This document shows positions 11,350-21,580 of a stretch of DNA of 64,000 bases, piece by piece; the stretch's first letter is position 1; every line of letters begins with the position of its first letter. The DNA is taken from positions 14,870,876 through 14,934,875 of the forward strand of contig NC_057789.1 of NCBI RefSeq assembly GCF_014905175.1. Reading direction: 5' to 3'. This DNA comes from Aphidius gifuensis (taxonomy: Eukaryota; Arthropoda; Insecta; Hymenoptera; Braconidae). Under the pieces are notes generated by a model. That model did not search any database, was not told the origin of the DNA, and worked only from the letters and a program-made list of their open reading frames with translations. The position numbers and the translations under genes were made by a program.

Positions 11350-11498
11350 CACCCGTATTCAGAGGATGTTCTCATTAGGGCTTTTTTTTCCGATGGCGGC
11401 GCTTGTGAACTTTTTATATAGATTTTACATAGAAAAGCTTCACAAGCGCCACCATCGGAAAAAAACGCCCTAATGAGAACATCCTCTGGATACGGGTG
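11350..11498. mobile_element. CWG-target snapback MITE, TSD CTG
   Basis: CACCCGTATTCAGAGGATGT and ACATCCTCTGGATACGGGTG are inverted ends, and the whole 149 bp folds on itself. CTG flanks both sides (11347-11349 and 11499-11501). Confidence 0.8.
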
Positions 11499-11512
11499 CT
11501 GGTAGATAACTG

Positions 11513-11673
11513 CACCCGTATTCAGAGGATGTTCTCATTAGGGCGTTTTTTTTCCGATGGTAGCGTTTGTGAAGCCTTTCTATATGAAATCTATATAAAA
11601 AAAATTTTGTCAAGTGCCATCAGCGGAAAAAAAAAGCCCTAATGAGAACAATTTTGCCCAGTGAATACGGGTG
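11513..11673. mobile_element. CWG-target snapback MITE, TSD CTG
   Basis: CACCCGTATTCAGAGG on the left and GTGAATACGGGTG on the right. CTG flanks both sides (11510-11512, 11674-11676). It is a close relative of its left neighbour. Confidence 0.8.
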
Positions 11674-11679
11674 CTGGTA

Positions 11680-11830
11680 GCTCCTACCAGTAATTTCCAA
11701 CCAGTATATTACTGGAATTCTACTGGTAAATACTACCAGTAGGAACTACCAGTAATCTACCAGTAAATTTCCGGTAAAAAATTACTGGTATCAACTACCA
11801 GTAGTCTACTGGTAGATTACTGGTAAATCA
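11680..11830. repeat. CTACCAGTA / TACTGGTAG palindromic word cluster, left side
   Basis: About ten occurrences of ACCAGTA or its complement TACTGGT in 150 bp, in both orientations. A second cluster lies on the other side of the satellite at 16045-16510, and a few copies sit at 11290-11345. The mirrored placement looks like subterminal repeats of an inner element. Confidence 0.75.
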
Positions 11831-11984
11831 TTTTAATAAACCCGAAAGCTTCAGCATTAGAGTATTTGCCGTAATAAATATCACGCTTGCTTGTAATAAT
11901 ATTATTGAATAAATTAATATTTTACGGCATACAGCTAAAGTATAAATGCAGCTAAAAAAATTTATTTTTTTTAAAAGAAAAATG

Positions 11985-14900
11985 TCCCAGAAGAAGATGT
12001 AGCTGAGGAATTAATGTTGCTTGAAACATAATTTTTCTAGCCACATTGATTCCTGAGCTACATTTTTCCCTTAGCTACTGGTTGTCCTATATATAAATTC
12101 ATTTATTTAATAAATAAAGTAAATGTAATTTAATTTTTGAAGGATAAATATGTCTAAGGAAAAGATGTAGCTAAGAAAAAAATGTAGCTAAGGAATTGAA
12201 GTTGCTTTAAACATAATTTTTCTGGCCACATTAATTTCTTAGCTATATCTTTTCCTTAGCTACATCTTTTCCTTGGGGATTTTATTTTCGAAAAATAAAA
12301 TATTATATTTTTTAGTCATTACAAAAATAAAAATCGCAAGAACAAGCAGTAGCTAACAAAAAAATGTAGCTAAAAAATTAAGGTTGCCAATAAATTATGT
12401 TTTAGGCAACATTAATTGCTTAAAAAATAATTTCTTGGCAACCTTAATTCCTTAGCTAAGGATGTAGCTAAGTAATTGAGGCTGCCAAAGAATTATGTTT
12501 CACAGAAACAATTCCTTAGTCACATTAATTCCTTAGCTACATCTTTTCCTTAGCTACTGCTTTTCCTTGGACATTTTTTATTTATTTTATAAATAAAATA
12601 CATGTAAATTTATTGTTTAAAAATACAAATTTCCAAAGAAAAGCAGTAGCTAAGGAAAAGATGTAGCTAAAGAATTGAGGCTGCCAAAAAATAATGTTTC
12701 AAGGAGATAATTCCTTAGTCACATTGATTCCTCAGCTACATCTTTTCCTTGGACATTTTTTATTTATTTTAAAAATAAAATACATGTAAATTTATTTTTC
12801 AAAAATACAAATGTCCAAGGAAAAGCAGTAGCTAAGGAAAAGATGTAGCTAAGGAATTAATGTGACTAAAGGATTATTTCCTTGAAATATAATACTTTGG
12901 CAGCCTCAATTCCTTAGCTACATCTTTTCCTTAGCTACTGCTTTTCCTTGGACATTTGTATTTTTGTAAAATAAATTTACATGTATTTTATTTATAAAAT
13001 AAATAAAAAATGTCCAAGGAAAAGCAGTAGCTAAGGAATTAATGTGACTAAGGAATTATTTCCTTGAAACATAATTCTTTGGCAGCCTCAATTCCTTAGC
13101 TACATCTTTTCCTTAGCTACTGCTTTTCCTTGGACATTTGTATTTTTGAAAAATAAATTTACATGTATTTTATTCATGAAATAAATAAAAAATGTCAAAG
13201 GAAAAGCAGTAGCTAAGGAATTAATGTGACTAAGGAATTATTTCCTTGAAACATAATACTTTGGCAGCCTCAATTCCTTAGCTACATCTTTACCTTAGCT
13301 ACTGCTTTTCCTTGGACATTTGTATTTTTGAAAAATAAATTTACATGTATTTTATTTATAAAATAAATAAAAAATGTCCAAGGAAAAGCAGTAGATAAGG
13401 AATTGATGTGACTAAGGAATTATTTCCTTGAAACATAATTCTTTGGCAGCCTCAATTCCTGAGCTACATCTTCTCCTTAGCTACTGCTTTTCCTTGGAAA
13501 TTTGTATTTTTAAAAAATAAATTTACATGTATTTTATTTATAAAATAAATAAAAAATGTCCAAGAAAAAGCAGTAGCTAAGGAAAAGATGTAGCTAAGGA
13601 ATTGAGGCTGCCAAAAAATTTTGTTTCAAGGAAATAATTCCTTAGTCACATTAATTCCTTTGCTACTGCTTTTCCTTGGACATTTGTACTTAAAAAAAAA
13701 AAATTTACATGTATTTTATTTATAAAATAAATAAACAATGTCCAAGGAAAAGCAGTAGCTAAGGAATTAATGTGACTAAGGAATTATTTCCTTGGAACAT
13801 AATTCTTTGGCAGCCTCAATTCCTTAGCTACATCTTTTCCTCAGCTACTGCTTTTCCTTAGAAATTTGTATTTTTAAAAAAATAAATTTACATGTATTTT
13901 ATTTATAAAATAAATAAAAAATGTCCAAGGAAAACCAGTAGCTAAGGAAAAGATGTAGCTAAGGAATTAATGTGACTAAGGGATTATTTCCTTGAAACAT
14001 AATACTTTGGCAGCCTCAATTCCTTAGCTGCATCTTTACCTTAGCTACTACTTTTCTTTGGACTTTTGTATTTTTAAAAAATAAGTTTACATGTATTTTA
14101 TTTATAAAATAAATAAAAAATGTCCAAGGAATAGCAGTAGCTAAGGAATTAATGTGACTAAGGAATTATTTCCTTGAACCATAATACTTTGGCAGCCTCA
14201 ATTCCTTAGCTGCATCTATACCTTAGCTACTGCTTTTCCTTGGAAATTTGTATTTTTAAAAAATAAATTTACATGTATTTTATTTATAAAATAAATAAAA
14301 AATGTCCAAGGAAAAGCAGTAGCTAAGGAAAAGATGTAGCTAAGGAATTAATGTGACTAAGGGATTATTTCCTTGAAACATAATTCTTTGGCAGCCTCAA
14401 TTCCTTAGCTACATCTTTTCCTTAGCTACTGCTTTTCCTCGGACATTTGTATTTTTGAAAAATAAATTTACATGTATTTTATTTATAAGGAATTAATATG
14501 ACTAAGGAATTATTTCCTCGAAACATAATTCTTCAAGGAAATAATCCCTTAGTCACATTAATTCCTTAGCTACATCTTTTCCTTAGCTACTGCTTTTTCT
14601 TGGCCATTTTTTATTTATTTTATAAATAAAATACATGTAAATTTATTTTTTCTAAAAAAAAAAATTTTTAAGGAAAAGCAGTAGCTAAGGAGAAGATGTA
14701 GCTAAGGAATTGAGGCTGCCAAAGAATTATGTTCCAAGGAAATAATCCCTTAGTCACATTAATTCCTTAGCTACTGCTTTTCCTTGGACATTTTTTATTT
14801 ATTCTATAAATAAAATACATGTAAATTTATTTTTCAAAAATACAAATTTCCAAGGAAAAGTAGTAGCTAAGGAGAAGATGTAGCTAAGGAATTGAGGCTG

Positions 14901-15260
14901 CTAAAGAATTATGTTTCAAGGAAATAATTCCTCAGTCACATTAATTCCTTAGCTACTGCTTTTCCTTGGACATTTTTTATTTATTTTATAAATAAAATAC
15001 ATGTAAATTTATTTTTCAAAAATACAAATGTCCAAGGAAAAGCAGTAGCTAAGGTAAAGATGCAGCTAAGGAATTGAGGCTGCCAAAGTATTACGTTTCA
15101 AGGAAATAATCCCTTAGTCACATTAATTCCTTAGCTACTGCTTTTCCTTGGACATTTTTTATTTATTTTATAAATAAAATACATGTAAATTTATTTTTTT
15201 AAAAATACAAATTTCCAAGGAAAAGCAGTAGCTAAGGAAAAGATAGAAGCAAATAATAGG
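11985..15260. repeat. Palindromic TAGCTAAGGAAAAG satellite, block 1
   Basis: Units alternate between AAGGAAAAGCAGTAGCTAAG and its reverse complement, separated by ATTTATTTTATAAATAAAAT/ACATGTAAATTTATTTTT spacers and a central loop around TTATTTCCTTGAAACATAAT. Each ~200-bp monomer is therefore a hairpin. A smaller related piece continues at 15420-15520. No ORF. The block sits inside the composite hAT-like element. Confidence 0.9.
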
Positions 15261-15609
15261 TTAGAAAATATGTTTTAAGCAACATTAATTTTTAGTTATT
15301 TTCCTTAGTAATCCATTTATCTGTAAATAAAACACATGGAATTTGATAAATAATAAAATTAATAAATAATAAAACTCCATGTGTTTCATTTATTAATAAT
15401 AAACTCCATGTGTTTTATTTACCGATAAATGGATTACTAAGGAGAAGATGTAGCTAAGAAATTAATGTTGCTTAAAACATAATTTTCCTGGCCAAATTAA
15501 TTTCTTTCGCTACTGCTTTCCCTGGGGGGTGTTGGTTTTAAAAAAAAATATCACATATGTATTAATATTAAATAAAATAATATTTGAGCACCCTTCTTTG
15601 GTTTTTCAG

Positions 15610-15737
15610 AAGCTGTTTCACGTATTTTTAGACAACGTCAGCCAACAGATGAAGAGTTCAACAAATTCATGCAATGTGCATTCAAAAGTACCAAAAATCG
15701 TAGGGCTGAAAAAACTAAAACAGCCGGAGCAGCATAG
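15610..15737 (+). CDS. Putative terminal exon inside the composite element
   Basis: A polypyrimidine tract and acceptor (GGTTTTTCAG) precede a 42-codon frame that reads AVSRIFRQRQPTDEEFNKFM, then a basic C-terminus and TAG at 15735-15737. The amino-acid composition is protein-like, unlike the surrounding repeats. No upstream exon could be identified, because satellite sequence lies immediately to the left. It may be the tail of an element-encoded protein or a captured host exon. I do not recognise the family. Confidence 0.35.
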
Positions 15738-16044
15738 ATCGACATTTAAAAAAAAAAAAAAACATTACAAATAATAATTAATTTTCCTGTTTCATTAATT
15801 ATATTATATTCAATCCATTTTATAAAATTTTCATCAAAATATACAATATTTTTATTCATGTAGATTTTATTCAAAAAATTTATTTATAAAATTATATATT
15901 CATCACAAAACTATATATGTTTCTACATTTATTTTCTGTTCAATCATCATGCTCTGAATTTATTTTGTGTCACCGAGCATATATTGATACAATTAATAGC
16001 TATAGCTAATAGCTATTTATAAATCTTTAGTTTTCAAACTGCGA

Positions 16045-16510
16045 ATTAATTGACTGGCAGAAACTACCAGTAATCAACTGGTAGATAACTGGTAGGAACT
16101 ACCGGTAATTCCTACGAGTAACCTACCAGCACCCGTATTCACAGGGCAAATTTTATACAATTTAGGGCTTCTTTTTGCCACCGATGGCGCTTGTTAAATT
16201 TTTTTTATATAGATTTCACATACAAAAGCTCCACAAGCGCCGCCAGTGGAGGAAAAAAGCCCTAAATTGTAATGCCCTGTGAATTGGACTGCAGTAGATT
16301 GCTGGCAGGACCTACTGGTAAATCTTACCAGTATTCTACCGGTAAATTACTGGTAGGAGATACCGGAAAGACTTACCAGTAATCCACCAGTAGGTCCTAC
16401 CAGTAATCTACTGGGAGGTTACTCGTAGGAATTACCGTTAGTTCCTACCAGTTATCTACCAGTAGATTACTGGTAGGTCTTACTGGTAGATTTCCAATGA
16501 AAATTACCAG
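16045..16510. repeat. CTACCAGTA / TACTGGTAG palindromic word cluster, right side
   Basis: Dense ACCAGTA/TACTGGT words in both orientations flank an inserted CWG MITE at 16130-16291. It mirrors the cluster at 11680-11830. Confidence 0.75.
16130..16291. mobile_element. CWG-target snapback MITE, TSD CAG
   Basis: The left end is CACCCGTATTCACAGGGC and the right end GCCCTGTGAATTGGACTG. CAG flanks both sides (16127-16129 and 16292-16294). The two ends are of different subtypes, so it is a recombinant of the CACCCG and CAGTCC forms. Confidence 0.8.
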
Positions 16511-17727
16511 TAGATTTCGTATGTGGAAATATTAGGTGTTCTGTTCGATTTCACACTGAAACGGAGCAAACCTACTATTTATTTATTTCTATTCGTTTTT
16601 CCAGTTCTGCCTTCTTCATTATTATTAATTGGTAATTTGTTCTTGCGTCTGAGAAAAAATTATTAAATTAACAAAATAAACACAATGACTGAAAATAACG
16701 AATGTTTTAGTAAATTTTAGTTACTAAAGTTTCTTCAAATGACCGCAAAACTCTAGCGCTTCCTTGCATACGCTCCGTCCATACGCTCGGTGTAAATAGT
16801 GAACGAACACACCTTGGGTCTCCATCATCATACGCCATGTATCATACATTAAAAGCGCCTCTACATTTTACTTTTTAAACTATTTTACTGACGCCATTTT
16901 GCCTAATCCACCATTGTACACATATTTTGCGCCCAAAAGCAATATGTTAACATAATATGTAATTTCATCAATTTATTAATATTTATTGGACACAATCAAC
17001 GACTAATGATTGTGTATATTTTATTTATATAATCTCAAAAATTATTATAAAAAAATGAGATAATAGACTATCACATGATATGTGGGGCAGGAGGGTTTTG
17101 ACAGGTTCTAAGGAACATCATGAAATGCCAGGCAATGCCAGGAAAAAGTTCCATTAGCTTGCGAAAAAAAAAAAATAAATACAGTAATTACGAAATTATA
17201 ATCACACAGATAATTTAACATTACTCAATATCACAAATATATTTTCCTGTCGTTTTCTATGAGGAACGTATTATATTGATCTGGGAAACCTATTTGCCAA
17301 ATTGACATCTTTTTCTATATTGGCATACTTTAATATATTCAAGACGAACTCATTAGCTGATTTTTTGAAAGTAGTCATAATATTAACTGTTGAATTATTT
17401 TCTCATATAATGTTTTAATTCTCATAGAATTTTTTATACACGTTGATGAATTTATTTATTATTTATCGTTGTCGAATAAAAAAAAACAGTTTGACAGCTG
17501 TGTACAGTGGTGTGTAGTGGTGTGAGTGATTTTAATAAATCATTTACTTCATTTTATAAAAAAAAGAGGGCACTTTCAACTATCATACACTTCATGTAGT
17601 ATCATACGTATGATTGTATGATACCCCGAAAATCGTCGAATTACCCAACACTGGTCTCCACGCTATAGAAATCTCATGTAAGTTCTTGCAGCAAGATCTT
17701 GCACGAAAAAATGGAACATGTTCTATT

Positions 17728-18784
17728 CAGTGTTGGGTAGGTATGATACCGGTGTATCATACAGCAGTATCATACACTGTATCATACAGTATGATACATC
17801 TCCATTATCATACGCCATGTATCATACATTAAGAGCGCCTCTACATTTCACTTTTTAAACTATTTTACTGACGCCATTTTGCCTATCCGCCATTGTACAC
17901 ATATTTGGCGCCCAAAAACAATATGTCAACATCCAACATAATATGTAATCTCAAGAATTTATTAATATTTATTAATAAATCAACTAACGAAAAATGATTG
18001 TGTGTATTTTATTTGAATAATCTCAAAAATTACAATAAAAAATGAGATAGTAGACATGATATGTGGGCAAGGAGGGTTTTGACAGGTTCTAAGGAACATC
18101 ATGAAATGCCAGCACCCGTATTCACAGGGCATTACAATTTAGGGCTCTTTTCTTCCACTGGCGGCGCTTGTGCAGCTTTTGTATATGAAATCTATATAAA
18201 AAAAATTTGACAAGCGCCATCAGTGGCAAAAAAAAGCCCTAAATTGTATAAAATTTGCCCTGTGAATACGGGTGCAGGAAAAAAGATAGTTTTATTAGCT
18301 TGCAAAAAAAAAATAATAAATACAGCAATTATGAGATTATAATCACACGGATAATTTAACAGCACTCAATATCACAAATATATTTTCCCTGTCGTTGTTT
18401 ATGAGGAACGTATTATATTAATCCGGGAGACCTATTTGCCAAGTTGACTTCTTTCATCATATTGGCATACTTTAATATATTTCAGACAAACTCCTGAGCT
18501 AATTTTTTAAAGAAGTCATAATATTAACTGTTAAATTATTTTCTCGTATAATGTTTTAATTCTAATATAATTTTTTATACACGTTGATGAATTTATTTAT
18601 TATTTATCGTGTAATAAAAAAAAAAACAGTTTGACAGCTGTGTACAGTGGTGTGAGTGAGAGTTTAATAAATCATTTAGTTCATTTTATAAAAAAAGAGG
18701 GCAGTTTCAACTATCATACACTTTATGTAGTATCATACGTATGATTGTATGATACCCCGAAAATCGTCGAATTACCCATCACTG
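17728..18784 (+). mobile_element. hAT-like element, 1.06 kb, TSD GTTCTATT
   Basis: CAGTGTTGGGTAGGTATGAT at the left and TTACCCATCACTG at the right. The perfect 8-bp TSD GTTCTATT is at 17720-17727 and 18785-18792. The interior has ATCATAC-rich subterminal repeats and AT-rich DNA without a transposase. A CWG MITE is nested at 18113-18274. Confidence 0.88.
18113..18274. mobile_element. CWG-target snapback MITE, TSD CAG
   Basis: CACCCGTATTCACAGGGC to GCCCTGTGAATACGGGTG, flanked by CAG on both sides. The homologous uninterrupted host sequence at about 28448 (ATGCCAGGAAAAAAGATAG) carries a single CAG, which confirms the 3-bp duplication. Confidence 0.88.
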
Positions 18785-18874
18785 GTTCTATTGGCTGTAA
18801 TAGTCTTGCAAAGCTTTTTAAGGCTGATTTCCACCAAAATTCTAGTAATTATCTAGTGATGATAGATCTTGCAA

Positions 18875-19771
18875 CCCTGGCGGAAATAGTGAGAGCTAAG
18901 CCAGAAGAAAACGATATCGCTTTTGTCGCCAAAGCCAGAGCAAAACCAGAGCAAAGGCAGAGATAATAAAAACAGAATATAAACGATATCAAACGTAAAT
19001 TTGGGCTTTTGTGGATATATTCTTTAAATTAAATTATTATTGAACTTATTTTTAGCAATAATATTGATGGAAAGAAATAAAGATAAGTATAACAAGTAAT
19101 GTAAAAGTTGACAGATTTTGACGTTTTGAGGTTGACTTGAATCGACTAAACACAAAAATCCCTAGCGTAAAGCAAAAGTAAATCCAGACCTTTTCCAGAG
19201 TAAAGCCAGACTTGTAAAAATGACATTTATTTATAACAATAGCACTAACTATTAATAAACAATATTAAATTAATAAATTTTAATGATTTTTAGAGACTTT
19301 TTTATTATTATAATTAATTTTTCGCGTGAAAATAAAAAAAAAACACATCAATTTCTACCAATACAAAAGCCAGAAGAAAGCCAGAGTAAAGCCAGAATAA
19401 AACCAGACAAAGTTAGCAGTATTCAAGAAGACTTAAGCTTGTGCAGCTTTTGTATATGAAATCTATATAAAAAAAATTTGACAAGCGCCATCAGTGGCAA
19501 AAAAAAGCCCTAAATTGTATAAAATTTGCCCTGTGAATACGGGTGCAGAGCAAAGCCAGAGTAAAGCCAGACTTGTAAAAAAGACATTTATTTATAACAA
19601 TAGCACTAACAATAAAAAAGTCTCTAAAAGTCATTAAAATTCATTAATTTAATATTGTTTATTAATAGTTATTGCTATTGTTATAAATAAATGTCTTTTT
19701 TACAAGTCTGGCTTTGCTCTGGTTTTGCTCTGGCTTTGGCGACAAAAGCGATCACGCCAGTTCTGCCAGGG
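18875..19771. mobile_element. CCCTGG-ended element, ~0.9 kb, 2-bp TSD AA
   Basis: The left end is CCCTGGCGGAA and the right end TTCTGCCAGGG. AA flanks both sides (18873-18874, 19772-19773). The interior is an inverted repeat of CCAGAGCAAAGCCAG-type words and an AT-rich arm (AACAATAGCACTAAC and its complement). A truncated CWG MITE is embedded at about 19438-19545. A partial relative lies at 27432-28033. Confidence 0.65.
19438..19545. mobile_element. CWG-target MITE, 5'-truncated
   Basis: It matches the right two thirds of the copy at 18113-18274 (from CTTGTGCAGCTTTTGTATAT) and ends GAATACGGGTG followed by CAG. The left end is missing. Confidence 0.7.
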
Positions 19772-19883
19772 AAGTACATATTTCTATTGGGAAACGCACA
19801 ATTCACTACAACGACTGGTGGTACATTTCTGGAAACTATTTTATCCAGTCATTCGTATGCAGTATACACAGTATAAATACTAA

Positions 19884-20447
19884 ATTAATAAACAAATAAT
19901 ATTTTTACAAATTGTTCAAAACGTCTTGTACAAAATTTTCCCCAAGAATGATATGAAAAAACAAAAAAACAAGACTTCACGTTTCTGGGTGCAACAGTAA
20001 TTCCAGAAGAAATAGAAATCTGAGTTTCCATACATTTTCGAGGTTAGACAAACAACAACCTGTCAAAGTAAAAAATCATTTCGGTGACTTTAATAAAATA
20101 AATCGGTGCGATGCTTGGAAACATGCATTCAAAATCAAAACAGTTAATAAAAAAGCAATGATATACTCTTTTCATTTCAATTACTATGATTATATGAAGA
20201 GTAAGTATACCTATCTATATGTAAACAAAACTCTAAATAATTCAACATCACAAGTAACAAGTTTTTGTTGGTTTTAAATAATTAGCTCTCAATGCATCAG
20301 AACCAATGCACATTTTTAAAAAAAATTCTATCCCATCATGTAATTTACCAACTACTTATGAGGAGAACAGAAATTGCTGTTATGAACCTGTCACTTTAAC
20401 CTGTCATTCGTACAAACAAAATACATATTTATAAAAATAAAACTTAC
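19884..20447. other. Unassigned AT-rich stretch
   Basis: No supported gene or repeat structure was seen. It lies downstream of the SWIM relic's exon end in that gene's orientation and may be its intron. Confidence 0.5.
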
Positions 20448-20915
20448 AAAGAACAGTAAATAAGGAAACCAAGGATATGTTTGCATTTTTCTTCTAGACC
20501 AGCTTTGCATGAATATGTTACTGATAATATTTCACCATTAATTTATTTTAAATCGACCTTCAATATCATGACATAGTTCTTTTGGATAAGATGTTTGTAT
20601 ACAAGTGGCAAACACATGATATTCATCACTTGAATCAATTTTTACACCAATACTCGTAATATGTTCCGCATATATAATACGATTTTCTTCAAGGAAATTT
20701 CGTGAGAAATTCGATTTTTGTGCCCATGACAGTATATACTCAATAGTTAATAACATTTTTTTAATAAACAATAAAATTCTATGCTCATGGGATATACTTG
20801 ACTGAATGTAATTAGTTTCTTTTTTTGCCAACTGCTTACAGCGATTGGCCACGCCCACAGTGCGTTTCAATATTTGGTGTTTTGACTTATTGGTCACGCA
20901 TAATATTGCTGACAT
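20448..20915 (-). pseudogene. SWIM zinc-finger protein exon, frameshifted
   Basis: The frame from 20915 encodes about 123 residues (including EHITSIGVKI and CIQTSYPKELCHDIEGRF). It then shifts by one base near 20540 and continues INGEILSVTYSCKAGLEEKCKHILGFLIYC. The motif C-K-A-G..C-K-H-I is the SWIM zinc finger; the usual first Cys of C-x-C is Tyr here. A consensus donor GTAAGT follows at 20447. SWIM-domain proteins of this kind are widespread multicopy genes in insects and other invertebrates, probably mobile-element related (recalled, not searched). The frameshift plus the lost Cys indicate a pseudogene unless the shift is a sequencing error. Confidence 0.6.
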
Positions 20916-20929
20916 ATATTACGCATTAG

Positions 20930-21047
20930 AAAAATATGAAGGCGCATGTTGTTGCTTTCATGTAAATTCTACTTTATTTTTGCATTTGCATACGACTATG
21001 GCAGCTTTACATGAAAGCAACAACAAGCGCCTTCATATTTTTCTATT
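20930..21047. mobile_element. Small snapback element, ~118 bp
   Basis: The arms AGAAAAATATGAAGGCGC and GCGCCTTCATATTTTTCT, with further pairing around TTGTTGCTTTCATGTAAA, form an almost complete hairpin with a short loop. Non-coding; TSD not resolved. Confidence 0.65.
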
Positions 21048-21403
21048 GCGACAAACATTTCTTGTCGGCGAATCGTTATTGCGGGACCCGCAATAACTCC
21101 CGCAATACGGGACCAAGAATAGCACCCCAGACCTATTCACCATGGCATCTGGTGGCGCACAGTGAACTATTTCCAGACCATTGAAACTACATTGAAAATT
21201 TTTATATGGTATAGTTTGTTGACGATAGTATACTATAGTAAAATGGTCTGGAATGCGCCATATTGCCTCACAGATAAGCCTTTACAGAATAAATGTGTGC
21301 GTGAGCAACCAAACTCCGCCGATAGGTCAGATCCCTATAGCGTGGAAACACCGCTTCAAAAAACCGTGTCGCTATGTGATCGCCACATAATTGAGGGGCG
21401 CTG
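21048..21403. other. Unassigned moderate-GC stretch
   Basis: It contains a small inverted pair (TTCCAGACCATT near 21170, AATGGTCTGGAA near 21241) and no credible gene. An open frame at 21162-21476 runs into the next MITE and is not supported. Confidence 0.4.
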
Positions 21404-21577
21404 CACCCGTATTCAGCACCCGTATTCAGAGGATGTTCTCATTAGGGCGTTTTTTTTCCGATGGTGGCGTTTGTGAAGCTTTTCTATATGAAATCTATAT
21501 GAAAAAAATTTTGTCAAGCGCCATCAGCGGAAAAAAAAAGCCCTAATGAGAACAATTTTTCCCCGAGAATACGGGTG
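21404..21577. mobile_element. CWG-target MITE with duplicated terminus
   Basis: CTG precedes CACCCGTATTCAG, which is immediately repeated before the AGGATGTTCTCATTAGGGC body. The right end is GAATACGGGTG then CTG. The 13-bp terminal duplication is unusual for the family. Confidence 0.75.
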
Positions 21578-21580
21578 CTG

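Larger units (their letters stand above)
11205..17653 (+). mobile_element. 6.4 kb composite hAT-like element, TSD GTCTCCAC
   Basis: The left end CAGTGTTGGGTAGGTATGAT and right end TTACCCAACACTG are inverted. The perfect 8-bp TSD GTCTCCAC lies at 11197-11204 and 17654-17661. The outer parts (11205-11275 and about 16820-17653) match the compact 1.06 kb relative at 17728-18784. About 5.5 kb of foreign sequence therefore sits between them: CTACCAGTA-type clusters, CWG MITEs, the palindromic satellite and a small spliced-looking exon. No hAT transposase is seen. Confidence 0.85.
10832..19883 (+). pseudogene. Coding exon fragment split by four nested transposons
   Basis: Segments 10832-10885, 11193-11204, 17662-17727, 18793-18874 and 19774-19883 form one open frame once each intervening element is removed with one copy of its TSD (GCCTCAAG, GTCTCCAC, GTTCTATT, AA). 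The frame is open for 107 codons and ends in TAA at 19881-19883. Cys, Lys and Arg are frequent early (for example KKTRNTGRRTCLKWCLH), and aromatic residues late (VVHFWKLFYPVIRMQYTQYK). I do not recognise the family. That exact excision restores the frame through four junctions argues for a former coding exon rather than chance, though in AT-rich DNA this is not proof. It is non-functional now. The Trabid gene lies divergently to its left. Confidence 0.5.
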
